Assembly: GCF_003852525.1 (NCBI RefSeq)
Contig: NZ_QAJL01000002.1
Location: 467,039 to 531,038 of the forward strand
Length of the DNA: 64,000 nt
From: Pedobacter sp. KBW06
GTDB taxonomy: Bacteria > Bacteroidota > Bacteroidia > Sphingobacteriales > Sphingobacteriaceae
Direction of reading: 5' to 3'
Each line of letters begins with the position of its first letter. The first letter of the stretch is position 1. The notes under the pieces are model-generated. The model saw only the letters and a program-made list of their open reading frames with translations. It ran no database searches and was not told the origin of the DNA. Positions 44,874 to 54,159 of this stretch are shown piece after piece. The position numbers were made by a program, and so were the translations under genes.

Positions 44874-46646
44874 TCAGGCAGAAACAATTCCACCGGAATT
44901 GAACTGAAGATCGTACAATCGTTTATAATATCCATCCAGTTTTAACAGTTCCTGGTGGGTTCCGATTTCTTTGATCTCTCCTTTATCCAGAACCAGGATT
45001 TTATCGGCTTTCTGAATCGTAGACAAGCGATGCGCAATAACAATGGAAGTTCTGCCTTTCATCAGGTTCTCTATCGCCCGTTGGATCAGCATTTCTGTTT
45101 CGGTATCTACCGAAGAAGTGGCCTCATCCAATACCAGAATCGATGGATTATACACCAATGCGCGGATAAAGGAGATCAATTGTGCCTGTCCTGCGGAAAG
45201 CGTTGCACCGCGCTCCATCACATTGTACTGATAACCACCAGGCAGTCTTTCAATAAAATCATGGGCACCAACTTTCTTCGCTGCATCCACTACCTCTTCC
45301 ATGGAAATGTCTGGATTATTTAAGGTCACATTGTTAAAGATGGTATCTGAAAACAGGAAAACATCCTGTAGAACAGTGGCAATATTGCGTCTCAGGTAAT
45401 TGAGTTGATAATCCTGGATTTTCACACCATCCACCTTGATCTCTCCTTTCTGGATCTCATAAAATCTGTTCAGAATATTAATTGTGGAAGACTTACCCGC
45501 ACCGGTGGCACCTACCAAAGCAATGGTCTTTCCTGACTGCACTTCAAAAGAAATATCTTTCAGCACATAATTCTCATCATTATAAGCAAACCAGACCTTG
45601 TCAAAAGAAATCGAACCCGCCATCTTTTCAGGGGCAAATGTTCCTTTGTCTTCCGTCACCTCATCGGTATCTAAAACCTTAAACACCCGCTCCGCTCCGA
45701 CCATCCCCATCTGAAGGGTATTAAACTTATCAGCAAGTTCCCGGATCGGACGGAAAAGCATTCCGATATATAAAATAAATTCTGCGATTGTCCCTGGAGT
45801 TACGTCGAGTGGTTTAGCAAGAATACTTCTCGATCCATACCATACCAGTAAGCCCAATGACATTGCTGAAATGATCTCCACTACCGGAAAAAAGATGGAA
45901 TAATACCAGTTAGAACGGATATTTGCATCCCTATATCTTGCATTGATCTTTACAAACTTCTTATATTCCTGTTGCTCTCTTGCAAAATATTGAATAATCG
46001 AAACTCCGGAAATGTGTTCCTGTAAATAAGTATTCAGGTTAGAAACCTCTGTTCTGATCTCCTGAAACGCCGATTTAATGGCTTTCTGAAAAACGGAGGT
46101 CGCCAGTATCAGTAAAGGCATAGGCAATAATACCACAAAGGTCAATGCCCAATCCCGGTAGATCATTACTCCGATGATCACAATCACCATCAGAATATCA
46201 CCGATGATCACGATCAAGCCCTCGGAAAAGATCTCTGCGATCGTTTCCAGATCGGAAACTGTCCGGGTAATTAGTTGCCCGATAGGCGTATTGTCAAAAT
46301 ATTTTAGCCTAAGTTTGGTGATGTGGTTAAAAACGTTAATCCTCAGGTCCCGGATGGCCGATTGTCCAAGGGTATTTGTCAACAGGGTATGGCTGAACTG
46401 GATTCCTGCCTGAAGCACCAGCAGGATCAACATCACGATGGTCATTTTTAACAAACCTCCGTGCTGGTCCTTCATGATGTAATGGTCCAGGGTATACTGG
46501 ATTAAAAAAGGTCTTACCGGTGCAATTAAAGCTAATAATATGGTCAACACGATTGCCCAGATAAAGATCCTGCGGTAAGGTTTTACATATTGAAAAACCC
46601 TTCTCAACAGGCCAACATTCAACGCATCACCAGTTATTTTAGACAT
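44874..46646 (-). CDS. ABC transporter, fused permease and ATPase (MsbA/multidrug type)
   Basis: A 590-residue half-transporter. The first 320 residues hold six membrane helices; the ATPase follows with Walker A GATGAGKSS, signature LSAGQ, Walker B ILVLDEATSS and the switch IAHRLST. It functions as a homodimer or heterodimer exporting lipids or drugs. It starts one base after truA ends on the same strand, so the two are co-transcribed. Substrate is unknown; a lanthipeptide exporter role is not supported because no peptidase domain is present and the lan locus is 30 kb away. Confidence 0.9.
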   Translation of the reverse strand: MSKITGDALNVGLLRRVFQYVKPYRRIFIWAIVLTILLALIAPVRPFLIQYTLDHYIMKDQHGGLLKMTIVMLILLVLQAGIQFSHTLLTNTLGQSAIRDLRINVFNHITKLRLKYFDNTPIGQLITRTVSDLETIAEIFSEGLIVIIGDILMVIVIIGVMIYRDWALTFVVLLPMPLLILATSVFQKAIKSAFQEIRTEVSNLNTYLQEHISGVSIIQYFAREQQEYKKFVKINARYRDANIRSNWYYSIFFPVVEIISAMSLGLLVWYGSRSILAKPLDVTPGTIAEFILYIGMLFRPIRELADKFNTLQMGMVGAERVFKVLDTDEVTEDKGTFAPEKMAGSISFDKVWFAYNDENYVLKDISFEVQSGKTIALVGATGAGKSSTINILNRFYEIQKGEIKVDGVKIQDYQLNYLRRNIATVLQDVFLFSDTIFNNVTLNNPDISMEEVVDAAKKVGAHDFIERLPGGYQYNVMERGATLSAGQAQLISFIRALVYNPSILVLDEATSSVDTETEMLIQRAIENLMKGRTSIVIAHRLSTIQKADKILVLDKGEIKEIGTHQELLKLDGYYKRLYDLQFNSGGIVSA

Positions 46647-46647
46647 A

Positions 46648-47442
46648 TCAATAGTTTACATAGGGATAAACAACATTCACTAAGTATAAACCACATGCCG
46701 GGACCGACTGCCCTGCATTACTGCGGTTTTTACTTTCAATAATTTCTCTGAGTTCTGCTAAGTTAATTTCTTTTTTTCCAATCCGAACCAGGGTACCCAC
46801 AATTGCCCGCACCATATTTCTCAGAAAACGGTCTGCGCGGATGGTGAACTGCAGACCACCGTCTGTTGGTTCGAAATAAGCTTCAGTCACCTTACAATTG
46901 TTCGTAAATGTTTGGGTATTGGATTTACTAAAACAGGAAAAATCAGTGTATTCGAGAATAATTTTGGCCGCCTCATTCATTGCTTCGACATCCAGTTCAC
47001 CTTTAAACAACCATGAGCGCTCTAATTTAAAAGGATCTTTATGAAAATGAAGGTGATAATGGTAAGCCCTTTCCGTGGCATCGAAGCGGGCATGGGCGTC
47101 GACGGCGACTGGAAAAACACGCTTAACAGCAATCTGGTAAGGCAACAAAGAATTGATTCCTGTAATGGAACGTTCTGCATTTACTGGTTTTTCCTCAGAA
47201 ATCTCCAGGTCAAAATGGGCAAAAAACTCTGTAGCATGGACCCCGGCATCTGTTCTCCCGCAGCCCAGCGTAACGACAGGCTGACGAAAATAAACAGACA
47301 ATGCCTGGTCCAGACATTCCTGCACGGTCATGGCATTTGGCTGTATTTGCCAACCATGATAACTTGTGCCATTATAAGACAATTCAATAAAATATCGCTG
47401 TATGTTCGGTTTCAATAGGACAAATTTAATCTTTTGGATCAA
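46648..47442 (-). CDS. truA: tRNA pseudouridine(38-40) synthase
   Basis: Isomerises uridines 38-40 in the anticodon arm of many tRNAs. YFIELSYNGTSYHGWQIQPNA opens the domain, the catalytic Asp lies in GCGRTDAGVHA, and FLRNMVRAIVGTL closes it. The true start is uncertain. The ATG at 47442 gives 264 residues, but a TAAATTTG box lies inside this region (47428-47421), so translation may begin at a TTG at 47415. It is followed by the ABC exporter with a 1-bp gap. Confidence 0.94.
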   Translation of the reverse strand: MIQKIKFVLLKPNIQRYFIELSYNGTSYHGWQIQPNAMTVQECLDQALSVYFRQPVVTLGCGRTDAGVHATEFFAHFDLEISEEKPVNAERSITGINSLLPYQIAVKRVFPVAVDAHARFDATERAYHYHLHFHKDPFKLERSWLFKGELDVEAMNEAAKIILEYTDFSCFSKSNTQTFTNNCKVTEAYFEPTDGGLQFTIRADRFLRNMVRAIVGTLVRIGKKEINLAELREIIESKNRSNAGQSVPACGLYLVNVVYPYVNY

Positions 47443-47450
47443 GATATTGA

Positions 47451-47480
47451 TTGGTTAGTAGGGGCCTTTTAATATATTTG
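47451..47480 (+). promoter_or_regulatory. promoter of the DUF4293 gene
   Basis: TTG (47451-47453), a 19-bp spacer and TATATTTG (47473-47480), matching both Bacteroidota boxes, 20 bp before the ATG. Confidence 0.6.
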
Positions 47481-47499
47481 TTGAAATTATTGAACTGAT

Positions 47500-47958
47500 A
47501 TGATACAACGAGTACAATCCATCTGGCTTCTGTTAGCAGGCCTGGCCATATTACTTTTAATGTTTATCCCGATTGTAAGCAGCCAGTCTAATGGCTCAGA
47601 ATATTGGATTGTGGCGACCGGTTTATACCAAAAAACAAATGGTATAGTTGCAAAAACAGATTATTTTAAGCCCCTATTTTTAAATACAGTATGTGTATCC
47701 ATGCTATGTCTCGCCACTATTTTTACATTTAAAAACAGAACCGGACAAAAACGTCTCATCATTGTGGCCATCATCGCAACACTTTCATTGTGTTTCTGGA
47801 TCTTCAATTATGCGCAGGGACTTCCGGGCGGAATCGCGGCTGTTAAGCCGGGTATCGGTGCTTTTTTACCAATTGCAGCAATCCTGTTTTGTGCATTGGC
47901 TTTCCGCGGAATCCGTAAAGATGAGCAATTATTGAGATCAGCCGACAGACTAAGATAA
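47500..47958 (+). CDS. DUF4293 four-helix membrane protein
   Basis: A 152-residue integral membrane protein with four hydrophobic segments (SIWLLLAGLAILLLMFIPIV, FLNTVCVSMLCLATIFTF, LIIVAIIATLSLCFWIF, GAFLPIAAILFCALAF). The opening MIQRVQSIWLLLA and the C-terminal RGIRKDEQLLRSADRLR match the Bacteroidota DUF4293 family, which has no assigned function. It is divergent from truA and upstream of the DEAD-box gene. Confidence 0.85.
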   Translation: MIQRVQSIWLLLAGLAILLLMFIPIVSSQSNGSEYWIVATGLYQKTNGIVAKTDYFKPLFLNTVCVSMLCLATIFTFKNRTGQKRLIIVAIIATLSLCFWIFNYAQGLPGGIAAVKPGIGAFLPIAAILFCALAFRGIRKDEQLLRSADRLR

Positions 47959-48013
47959 TTAATTGCCTCATTTTTATTTAGTTACGCATCTGTGAAATAC
48001 CAAATATTAAGCG

Positions 48014-48021
48014 TACCTTTG
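48014..48021 (+). promoter_or_regulatory. -7 promoter box of the DEAD-box helicase
   Basis: TACCTTTG, a perfect TAnnTTTG box, lies 21 bp before the ATG. The -33 element is not obvious. Confidence 0.6.
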
Positions 48022-48042
48022 CGGCTTAATTAATATAAATAC

Positions 48043-49932
48043 ATGATAAACCCATTTAGTAAATTGGGGATAAGTGATGACGTTGTTAGTGCCGTAAAGG
48101 ATTTAGGTTTCGAAAATCCAACACCTATTCAGGAGCAAAGTATTCCTGTGCTGTTAGAGGGCAATAACGATTTTGTTGGTTTGGCCCAAACAGGAACAGG
48201 AAAGACAGCCGCATTCGGTTTACCTCTGTTAGAATTGATCGACTTTAAAAGCAACAAGCCTCAGGCATTAATTTTATGCCCTACAAGAGAGCTTTGCTTA
48301 CAGATTACGAGCGACATCAAGAATTTCTCAAAAAACATCTCTGGTGCTAGTGTAGTTGCCGTTTACGGTGGCGCAAACATTATGCAGCAGCTGCGTGAAA
48401 TTAGAAACGGTGTACAAATTGTTGTGGCTACACCGGGCCGCATGTTAGACATTATTGGCAGAAAAGCTATTGATTTCACGAATGTGAAATATGTAGTTTT
48501 GGATGAAGCCGATGAAATGTTAAACATGGGTTTCCAGGAAGACATTAACGACATCTTGTCGACTACTCCTGACGACAAAAAAACATGGTTATTCTCCGCT
48601 ACTATGCCTCCAGAGGTTAGAAGAATAGCTAAAAACTACATGGACTCTCCGGTAGAGTTAACCATGGGTACCAAAAACACAGGTAACGTAAATATCGAGC
48701 ACGAGTACTATATCGTACGTGCAAGAGATAAATACGCTGCTTTAAAACGTATCGTAGATTTTAACCCTGAAATCTTTGCGGTAGTATTCTGTAAAACCAA
48801 AATGGATACACAGGATGTTGCTGAGCACTTGATTAAAGATGGTTATAATGCGGATGCTTTACACGGAGATTTATCTCAACAACAACGTGATAAAGTAATG
48901 CAGCGTTTCCGTGACCGTAACATGCAGTTATTAATTGCTACAGATGTTGCAGCACGTGGTATTGATGTTCAAAACGTAACTCACGTTGTGAATTATTCAT
49001 TACCTGACGAAATTGAAAGTTATACCCACCGTAGTGGTCGTACCGGCCGTGCGGGTAAAACAGGTGTTTCTATCTGTATCGTTAACTCTAAAGAACTTGG
49101 CAAAATCCGTCAGATCGAAAGAATCATTGGTAAACAATTTACTAAAGCTTCTTTACCTACAGGTTTTGACGTTTGTGAGAAACAATTGTTTGCTTTGGTT
49201 CACAAGGTTCACAATGTAGAAGTTAACGAAGCACAAATTGAGCAATACATCCCTCGTATTATGGATGAGTTTGCTGAATTGAGCAAAGAAGACGTGATCA
49301 AACGTTTTGCATCTTTAGAGTTTAACCGCTTTTTAGAGTATTACAAAAACGCTCCTGATCTTAATTCTTCGGCTGATGATCGCGGTGAAAGAGGAGAACG
49401 TGGTGAGCGCGGTGAAAGAGGCCCTAGAGGTAGCGATGGTTACACCCGTTTATTTATCAACTTAGGTTCGGTTGATGACTTTACAAGAGGTGACTTGTTA
49501 TCTTTTGTTTGTAACAACGGTAAAATCAGTGGAAAAAGCATTGGCAAAATCGACTTAAAAGGTGTTTATTCATTCTTTGAAGTAGAAGATGCAACTGTAG
49601 ATTCTTTATTCAATAATTTCAAAGGAGTTGAATTCAACAACCGTGGGGTTAGAATTGAGAAAACTGCTGATGGTGATGGCGGCGGTGGTCGTAGTCGTGG
49701 TGGATTCGGCGGCGGTGGTGGCAGACGCGAAGGCGGAAGCTACGGCGGCGGAAGAAGCGGTGGCGGTGACAGAAGAAGCAGCGGTGGCGGCGGTAGACGC
49801 GAAGGCGGAAACAGCGGCGGTGGTTTCAGAGATTTCTCTGGAAGAAGCCGTGAAGATCGTGGTGGAAACACTGGCGGAAGCGGAAGACGTGAAGGTGGAG
49901 CCGGAAGTGGCGATAGAAGACGCAGATCTTAA
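48043..49932 (+). CDS. deaD: DEAD-box ATP-dependent RNA helicase (CsdA/DeaD type)
   Basis: Unwinds structured RNA, typically for ribosome assembly, mRNA decay or cold adaptation. The order is Q motif (NPTPIQEQSIP), AQTGTGKT, PTRELCLQ, TPGRMLD, VLDEADEMLNMGF, SATMP, then ATDVAARGIDV and HRSGRTGRAGKTG, up to about residue 360. A collagen-like stretch (GERGERGERGERG, about 448-460) precedes a DbpA-type RNA-binding domain (RLFINLGSVDDFTRGDLLSFV). A roughly 80-residue Gly/Arg/Ser-rich tail ends the 629-residue protein. A terminator follows directly. Confidence 0.94.
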   Translation: MINPFSKLGISDDVVSAVKDLGFENPTPIQEQSIPVLLEGNNDFVGLAQTGTGKTAAFGLPLLELIDFKSNKPQALILCPTRELCLQITSDIKNFSKNISGASVVAVYGGANIMQQLREIRNGVQIVVATPGRMLDIIGRKAIDFTNVKYVVLDEADEMLNMGFQEDINDILSTTPDDKKTWLFSATMPPEVRRIAKNYMDSPVELTMGTKNTGNVNIEHEYYIVRARDKYAALKRIVDFNPEIFAVVFCKTKMDTQDVAEHLIKDGYNADALHGDLSQQQRDKVMQRFRDRNMQLLIATDVAARGIDVQNVTHVVNYSLPDEIESYTHRSGRTGRAGKTGVSICIVNSKELGKIRQIERIIGKQFTKASLPTGFDVCEKQLFALVHKVHNVEVNEAQIEQYIPRIMDEFAELSKEDVIKRFASLEFNRFLEYYKNAPDLNSSADDRGERGERGERGERGPRGSDGYTRLFINLGSVDDFTRGDLLSFVCNNGKISGKSIGKIDLKGVYSFFEVEDATVDSLFNNFKGVEFNNRGVRIEKTADGDGGGGRSRGGFGGGGGRREGGSYGGGRSGGGDRRSSGGGGRREGGNSGGGFRDFSGRSREDRGGNTGGSGRREGGAGSGDRRRRS

Positions 49933-49948
49933 TCCAAATCATATGATT

Positions 49949-49982
49949 AAAAACCTCCGGAGATTCCGGAGGTTTTTTTTTT
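49949..49982 (+). terminator. intrinsic terminator of the DEAD-box helicase
   Basis: AAAACCTCCGGA pairs with TCCGGAGGTTTT around a three-base loop, followed by a run of ten T. Confidence 0.9.
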
Positions 49983-50051
49983 GCCCTGAGACTTCTTCGT
50001 GACCGTTAAACGGACATTTTTTATACCTATATTTACAGTCCAATTAACGTT

Positions 50052-51245
50052 ATGAATAATTATTTATCAGCCATTACTATCGTATTCCTATTTGCATTGA
50101 CAGGATGCAAAAAATCAAAAGAAAATCCCAACCCACAAACCATTGATCAAAAACCTGTTACAGAACTCGACAGACCCATTTATGTCTCCGCAACAAAAGG
50201 TAAATTTGGAAACAGAATCGTAGTTACCTGGGCTCCGATTCCCAAAGCAAAAAAATATCAGCTATTTAAGTTGAACGAGAGTACCCAGGAATATGTGTTG
50301 ACTAAAGAAACCGCCGACACCAGTTTTACAGACCTGCAAATTACAAAGCCACTGACTAAAGTATATTATAAAGTCATGGTTCGCAACAGTGAAACTGAAT
50401 ACAGTAGATTCAGCGATCTGGATTATGGATACACCTCAGGACAGAATTACGTCCCGGTCTTTAGTTTCGGAACTGAAGGAACTGGTCCTGGACAGTTCAA
50501 TTTTGCTTACCATTTAGAAGTAGACAAAGACAACAATATATATGTAAGTGACGAAGGAAATAATGTAGTTCAGAAATTTGATCAGAAAGGTACATTTTTA
50601 GAGCGTTTTTATAATGGACAGGGAGCAAGAGGTATTGCATTTCTTAACAATGGCAATGCTGTGGTTACTCAGGCTCAATACAGCAGTCCTTACGTTGCGA
50701 TCATGGACAAGCAGAAAAATATCCTGAAAGGATGGGGAACATACGGTACAGCGGACAATCAATTCCTCAACATTGAAGAAATCACCATTGATGACGAGCA
50801 GAATATCTACGTTGTAGATGGTTCAAATAATCTCGTGAAGAAGTTTGATCAGAATGGTAATTTCCTGCTGAAATTTCCCGGAGCAGTTCGGGCTCCTGCA
50901 CAGCAGGACAATGCTTATCCGCTTGGAATTTGCTTCTTCAAAAACAAGATCTTTGTCACCTCCCCAAGAAATGGTCAGGTTAGAGTTTATGATAAGACAG
51001 GGAATTATATCAAAACCTGGAATACAGGGGCCTCAGCAAACGCAATTAAAGCGAAAGGAGACCATCTCTATGTAGCATGCGGAGGATCTATTCTAAAAAC
51101 AGACGAAGATGGATTGGTTAAAGAGGACATTGGAAGAAGTGAAATCGCCGGAGGCCACGTTAGGGGTATTGCTGTAAACAGCGACGGTGATATCATTGCA
51201 CTCAATATATCTGCAAGAAAAGTCATTGTATTCAAAAAGCTATAA
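50052..51245 (+). CDS. lipoprotein with FN3-like and NHL-type beta-propeller repeats
   Basis: A 397-residue surface lipoprotein (signal ending LTGC). Residues 40-125 look like a fibronectin III domain (RIVVTWAPIPKAKKYQLFKL, YYKVMVRNSETEYSRFSD). The remainder carries repeated NHL-type motifs (GPGQFNFAYHLEVDKDNNIYVSDEGNNVVQKFDQ; NQFLNIEEITIDDEQNIYVVDGSNNLVKKFDQ), building a propeller. Binding of protein or glycan is inferred only. It is a single-gene unit flanked by terminators. Confidence 0.83.
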   Translation: MNNYLSAITIVFLFALTGCKKSKENPNPQTIDQKPVTELDRPIYVSATKGKFGNRIVVTWAPIPKAKKYQLFKLNESTQEYVLTKETADTSFTDLQITKPLTKVYYKVMVRNSETEYSRFSDLDYGYTSGQNYVPVFSFGTEGTGPGQFNFAYHLEVDKDNNIYVSDEGNNVVQKFDQKGTFLERFYNGQGARGIAFLNNGNAVVTQAQYSSPYVAIMDKQKNILKGWGTYGTADNQFLNIEEITIDDEQNIYVVDGSNNLVKKFDQNGNFLLKFPGAVRAPAQQDNAYPLGICFFKNKIFVTSPRNGQVRVYDKTGNYIKTWNTGASANAIKAKGDHLYVACGGSILKTDEDGLVKEDIGRSEIAGGHVRGIAVNSDGDIIALNISARKVIVFKKL

Positions 51246-51256
51246 TTTACCGGTAT

Positions 51257-51292
51257 AAAAAAGGTCGGCTTCCATAACGGAGCCGACCTTTT
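51257..51292. terminator. bidirectional intrinsic terminator
   Basis: AAAAGGTCGGCT (51259-51270) pairs perfectly with AGCCGACCTTTT (51281-51292), with A/T tracts at both ends. It serves the converging lipoprotein and small secreted-protein genes. Confidence 0.85.
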
Positions 51293-51317
51293 CATTTAAC
51301 AGCGGATCTGAAATCCA

Positions 51318-51641
51318 CTATTTTTCTTTCTTGACAGGACGGGTCTTGATCTGAGATTCTTTCAGATATACCTTCCCTCCTTTTTTATTGATGTAATATT
51401 TCTTGTTTTTGCCGTTGATGTACACATCGGAACCATCAGGCGCCATTTTACCTTTATATGTCTGATCAGCAACTTTAGCCGTGCCCTTCACCGCGACTTC
51501 TGCAGTTTTGTTACCTACCTTTTTAGCTGTTTTGCTAATTACCTGGCCAACACTTTCTTTTTTCTCCTGAGCGTTAGAGGTTAAGGCCAATGTGCTAAGG
51601 AACGCAAGGGCTAAACCCCCAAATAGATATTTTCTTTTCAT
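51318..51641 (-). CDS. small basic exported protein of unknown function
   Basis: A 107-residue exported protein, start placed at MKRKYLFGGLALAFLSTLALTSNAQ (signal peptide). The middle is a Lys/Thr/Val-rich helical repeat (VISKTAKKVGNKTAEVAVKGTAKVA). The tail (DVYINGKNKKYYINKKGGKVYLKES) resembles the short basic adaptor motif G-K-YYINKKGKKVY first named in chlorella viruses. Function is unknown. It follows gpsA by 52 bp on the same strand. Confidence 0.65.
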   Translation of the reverse strand: MKRKYLFGGLALAFLSTLALTSNAQEKKESVGQVISKTAKKVGNKTAEVAVKGTAKVADQTYKGKMAPDGSDVYINGKNKKYYINKKGGKVYLKESQIKTRPVKKEK

Positions 51642-51693
51642 GGTGAGATGTTTTTTAGCTAATAACAAAATACCATCAAATTTGTTTGACTAT

Positions 51694-52692
51694 TTAGTTG
51701 AGTTGCTCTGTCAGCAATCGCATTTCGATATGCGGAGAATGTTGTTCATAAAGAATGGCATATACCGCTCTGCTGATCGGCATATCTACTTTATATTTCT
51801 TATTGATATGGTGCATGCATTTCACCGCATAATAGCCCTCTGCCACCATGTTCATTTCCAGCTGTGCTGATTTCACCGTATATCCTTTACCGATCATATT
51901 CCCAAAAGTCCGGTTCCGGCTAAATTGAGAATAAGCAGTAACCAGCAAATCCCCAAGATAAGCAGATTCTTTAATGTCTCTGGAAATCGGATGTACCGCA
52001 TCCACAAAACGCTTGATTTCCCGAATTGCATTGGAGATTAAAACAGCTTGAAAGTTATCTCCATAACCTACCCCGTGACAAATTCCGCTGGCCACGGCAT
52101 AGATGTTCTTCAACACCGCAGCGTATTCCGTTCCGAAAATATCATCTGAAACATTTGTTTTGATATACCTGGTACTCAATAAACCTGCAAAGATGCCTGC
52201 AAGGTCCAAATCCAGAGAAGCGATGGTCAGGTAAGACAGTTTCTCAAAAGCCACTTCTTCTGCATGACAAGGACCACTGATCACCACGATATCTTCCAAA
52301 GGAACGCCGTATTTCTGATTCAGAAACTCGCCTATGATCTGATTTTCATCAGGCACAATCCCTTTAATCGCAGAGATCATTTTCTTGCCCTTTAACATTT
52401 CCGGAGTGACATCTTTTAAGGTTTCCTTTAAAAATGCCGCAGGGACATTTAAAATCACGTATTCAGCCTGCTCAATAATGGTGACGATATCGCTGGAAAT
52501 ATTTGTTTCAGGAATCCTGATCTCCACAGAGCTCAGGTAGTTTGGATTGTGCTTATATTTTTGCAGGTGCGTAATTGCTTCTGCATTGCGCATCCACCAA
52601 TAAATCTCTTTCGCAGTCGTATTGTCTGAAAGCATTTTTACAATAGCAGTAGCCCAACTACCCCCACCAATCATTGCAACTTTAGGTATCAT
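51694..52692 (-). CDS. gpsA: NAD(P)-dependent glycerol-3-phosphate dehydrogenase
   Basis: Makes sn-glycerol-3-phosphate from dihydroxyacetone phosphate for phospholipid synthesis. The 332-residue chain begins with the dinucleotide loop IGGGSWATAIVKML. It then shows ISAIKGI, ISGPCHAEEVA, the catalytic Lys region YAAVLKNIYAVASGICHGVGYGDN, and RNRTFGNMIGKG. It lies downstream of a terminator that closes the efflux genes and starts without an obvious leader. Confidence 0.95.
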   Translation of the reverse strand: MIPKVAMIGGGSWATAIVKMLSDNTTAKEIYWWMRNAEAITHLQKYKHNPNYLSSVEIRIPETNISSDIVTIIEQAEYVILNVPAAFLKETLKDVTPEMLKGKKMISAIKGIVPDENQIIGEFLNQKYGVPLEDIVVISGPCHAEEVAFEKLSYLTIASLDLDLAGIFAGLLSTRYIKTNVSDDIFGTEYAAVLKNIYAVASGICHGVGYGDNFQAVLISNAIREIKRFVDAVHPISRDIKESAYLGDLLVTAYSQFSRNRTFGNMIGKGYTVKSAQLEMNMVAEGYYAVKCMHHINKKYKVDMPISRAVYAILYEQHSPHIEMRLLTEQLN

Positions 52693-52700
52693 ACAGTATT

Positions 52701-52735
52701 AAATAAAAAACCCCGGTTATTGTTTTAACCGGGGC
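52701..52735 (-). terminator. intrinsic terminator of the efflux operon
   Basis: CCCCGGTTA (52711-52719) pairs with TAACCGGGG (52726-52734). Read on the minus strand, a T-run follows, so it ends the TolC/adaptor transcript before gpsA. Confidence 0.85.
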
Positions 52736-52766
52736 AATTTACTCATTTAAAAATGATTGATAAAGT

Positions 52767-54113
52767 TTACTTTTTACCAGGATTAGCAAACAATTGATCC
52801 TTAGTTGTTTTCTCTACTTTCATTCCGTCTTTCAATTTGTTCTGAATGGCAGAGTAAGGGCCGGATACCACTTCCTGTCCGGCTTTAAGGCCGCTTTTAA
52901 TGATGATGAACTGATCGTTCTGAATTCCTGTAGTTACTTCTACCTGCTTAACTGTTCCTGCATTGAAAACATACACATATTGCTTCACCGTTTTATCGGC
53001 AAGTTTTGTTTTCTGTTTATCTGCATTCTCGTCATTGCCTGCAGTTTTAACATCTTTATTTTTTTCACTGGTAAACACAGACTGAATTGGAATAGCCAGG
53101 CCATGTACCGATTCGCTTTCAATGTCTACAGTTGCCGACAAGCCCGGTCTGAAAGGAGAAGGAAGGTCTTTTGCACCACCTTTAACCCCTTCGTAAGAAT
53201 CTGCAATGATCCTTACCTTAACCACGAAGTTCGTTACCTGATCCACTGAAGTTGTCACTGAACCAATGTCTTTTGAAGAGCTTGCAATTTCAGTAACCAC
53301 TCCTTTGAATTTTTTATCCGCAAAAGCATCTACCTCGATCTTTGCACTATCACCAACATTTACCCTGTTGATGTCATTCTCGTTTACGTCTACGTTTACT
53401 TCCATCGTCTTCAGGTTGGAAATTCTCATGATCTCGGTTCCTGCCATTTGTGCAGTACCCAGGATACGGTCACCCAGTTCAACAGACAATTTAGAGATCA
53501 CACCGTCTACCGGCGCATAGATTGTTGCTTTAGCCAGATTCGCATTTGCTTCCTGAACATTCGCACCAGATTGCTCCAGCTGGAATTTTGCAGAGATGTA
53601 ATCTTCTTTAGATTTAGCAACATTGGTTTTCGCCGTTAAAAAAGCAGCCTTTGCCGCATCAAACTCTGAGGCAGATATGACCTTTTTACCGAACAACTCC
53701 ACATTACGTTTGTAAGTTGCTTCTGCGTTTACGAAGTTACCTTCACTTTGTTTCATCATTTGCAAAGCAGAAGCTACTCCTGCTTTCTGAGAGCTATAGG
53801 AGGCTACCGCCCTGTCATAACCCGACTTTAATACATCAGGACGAACTTTGATCAGCAACTGGCCTTTTTTAACCACATCGCCTTCTTTCACTAAAAGTTC
53901 AGTCACCTCTCCGGAAACCTCAGAGCTTAATTTCACTTCTGTTTCCGGTTGTACCTTTCCACTGGCAGTAACCGTTTCTATTACTTTTCTGTCTGCAGCT
54001 TTATCAATGGTTACTTTTTCAATTTTTTCACCACCAATAAGGCCCGTAAGCTTTGCTACAACCAGTAAAGCAATGACTACGCCTAATGTTATTAATATGG
54101 GTTTTAGTTTCAT
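52767..54113 (-). CDS. efflux periplasmic adaptor subunit (HlyD/MacA type)
   Basis: A 448-residue membrane-fusion protein linking an inner-membrane pump to TolC. It has one N-terminal membrane helix (ILITLGVVIALLVVAKLTGLI) and a lipoyl half (VKLSSEVSGEVTELLVKEGDVVKKGQLL). A long helical hairpin (about 85-185) is followed by the second lipoyl half (TIYAPVDGVISKLSVELGDRI) and beta-barrel domains. A Lys/Asp-rich insertion (about 355-380) interrupts the C-terminal barrel. The tolC gene precedes it by 46 bp; no inner-membrane pump gene is adjacent. Confidence 0.88.
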   Translation of the reverse strand: MKLKPILITLGVVIALLVVAKLTGLIGGEKIEKVTIDKAADRKVIETVTASGKVQPETEVKLSSEVSGEVTELLVKEGDVVKKGQLLIKVRPDVLKSGYDRAVASYSSQKAGVASALQMMKQSEGNFVNAEATYKRNVELFGKKVISASEFDAAKAAFLTAKTNVAKSKEDYISAKFQLEQSGANVQEANANLAKATIYAPVDGVISKLSVELGDRILGTAQMAGTEIMRISNLKTMEVNVDVNENDINRVNVGDSAKIEVDAFADKKFKGVVTEIASSSKDIGSVTTSVDQVTNFVVKVRIIADSYEGVKGGAKDLPSPFRPGLSATVDIESESVHGLAIPIQSVFTSEKNKDVKTAGNDENADKQKTKLADKTVKQYVYVFNAGTVKQVEVTTGIQNDQFIIIKSGLKAGQEVVSGPYSAIQNKLKDGMKVEKTTKDQLFANPGKK

Positions 54114-54159
54114 TTGTTGTTGTTTATTTATTTTATATCAAATCGAGCCTTATAATGCT

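Noticed and set aside
44874..46646. ABC exporter as the lanthipeptide transporter
   Set aside because: It lacks an N-terminal peptidase domain, is co-transcribed with truA and lies 30 kb from the peptide locus without the 21-bp repeat pair upstream.
49628..50002. 124-codon Ala/Val/Glu-rich frame over the end of the DEAD-box gene
   Set aside because: It is the shifted frame of the Gly/Arg-rich tail (GGC/GGT repeats) and ends beyond the terminator; no independent start or family.
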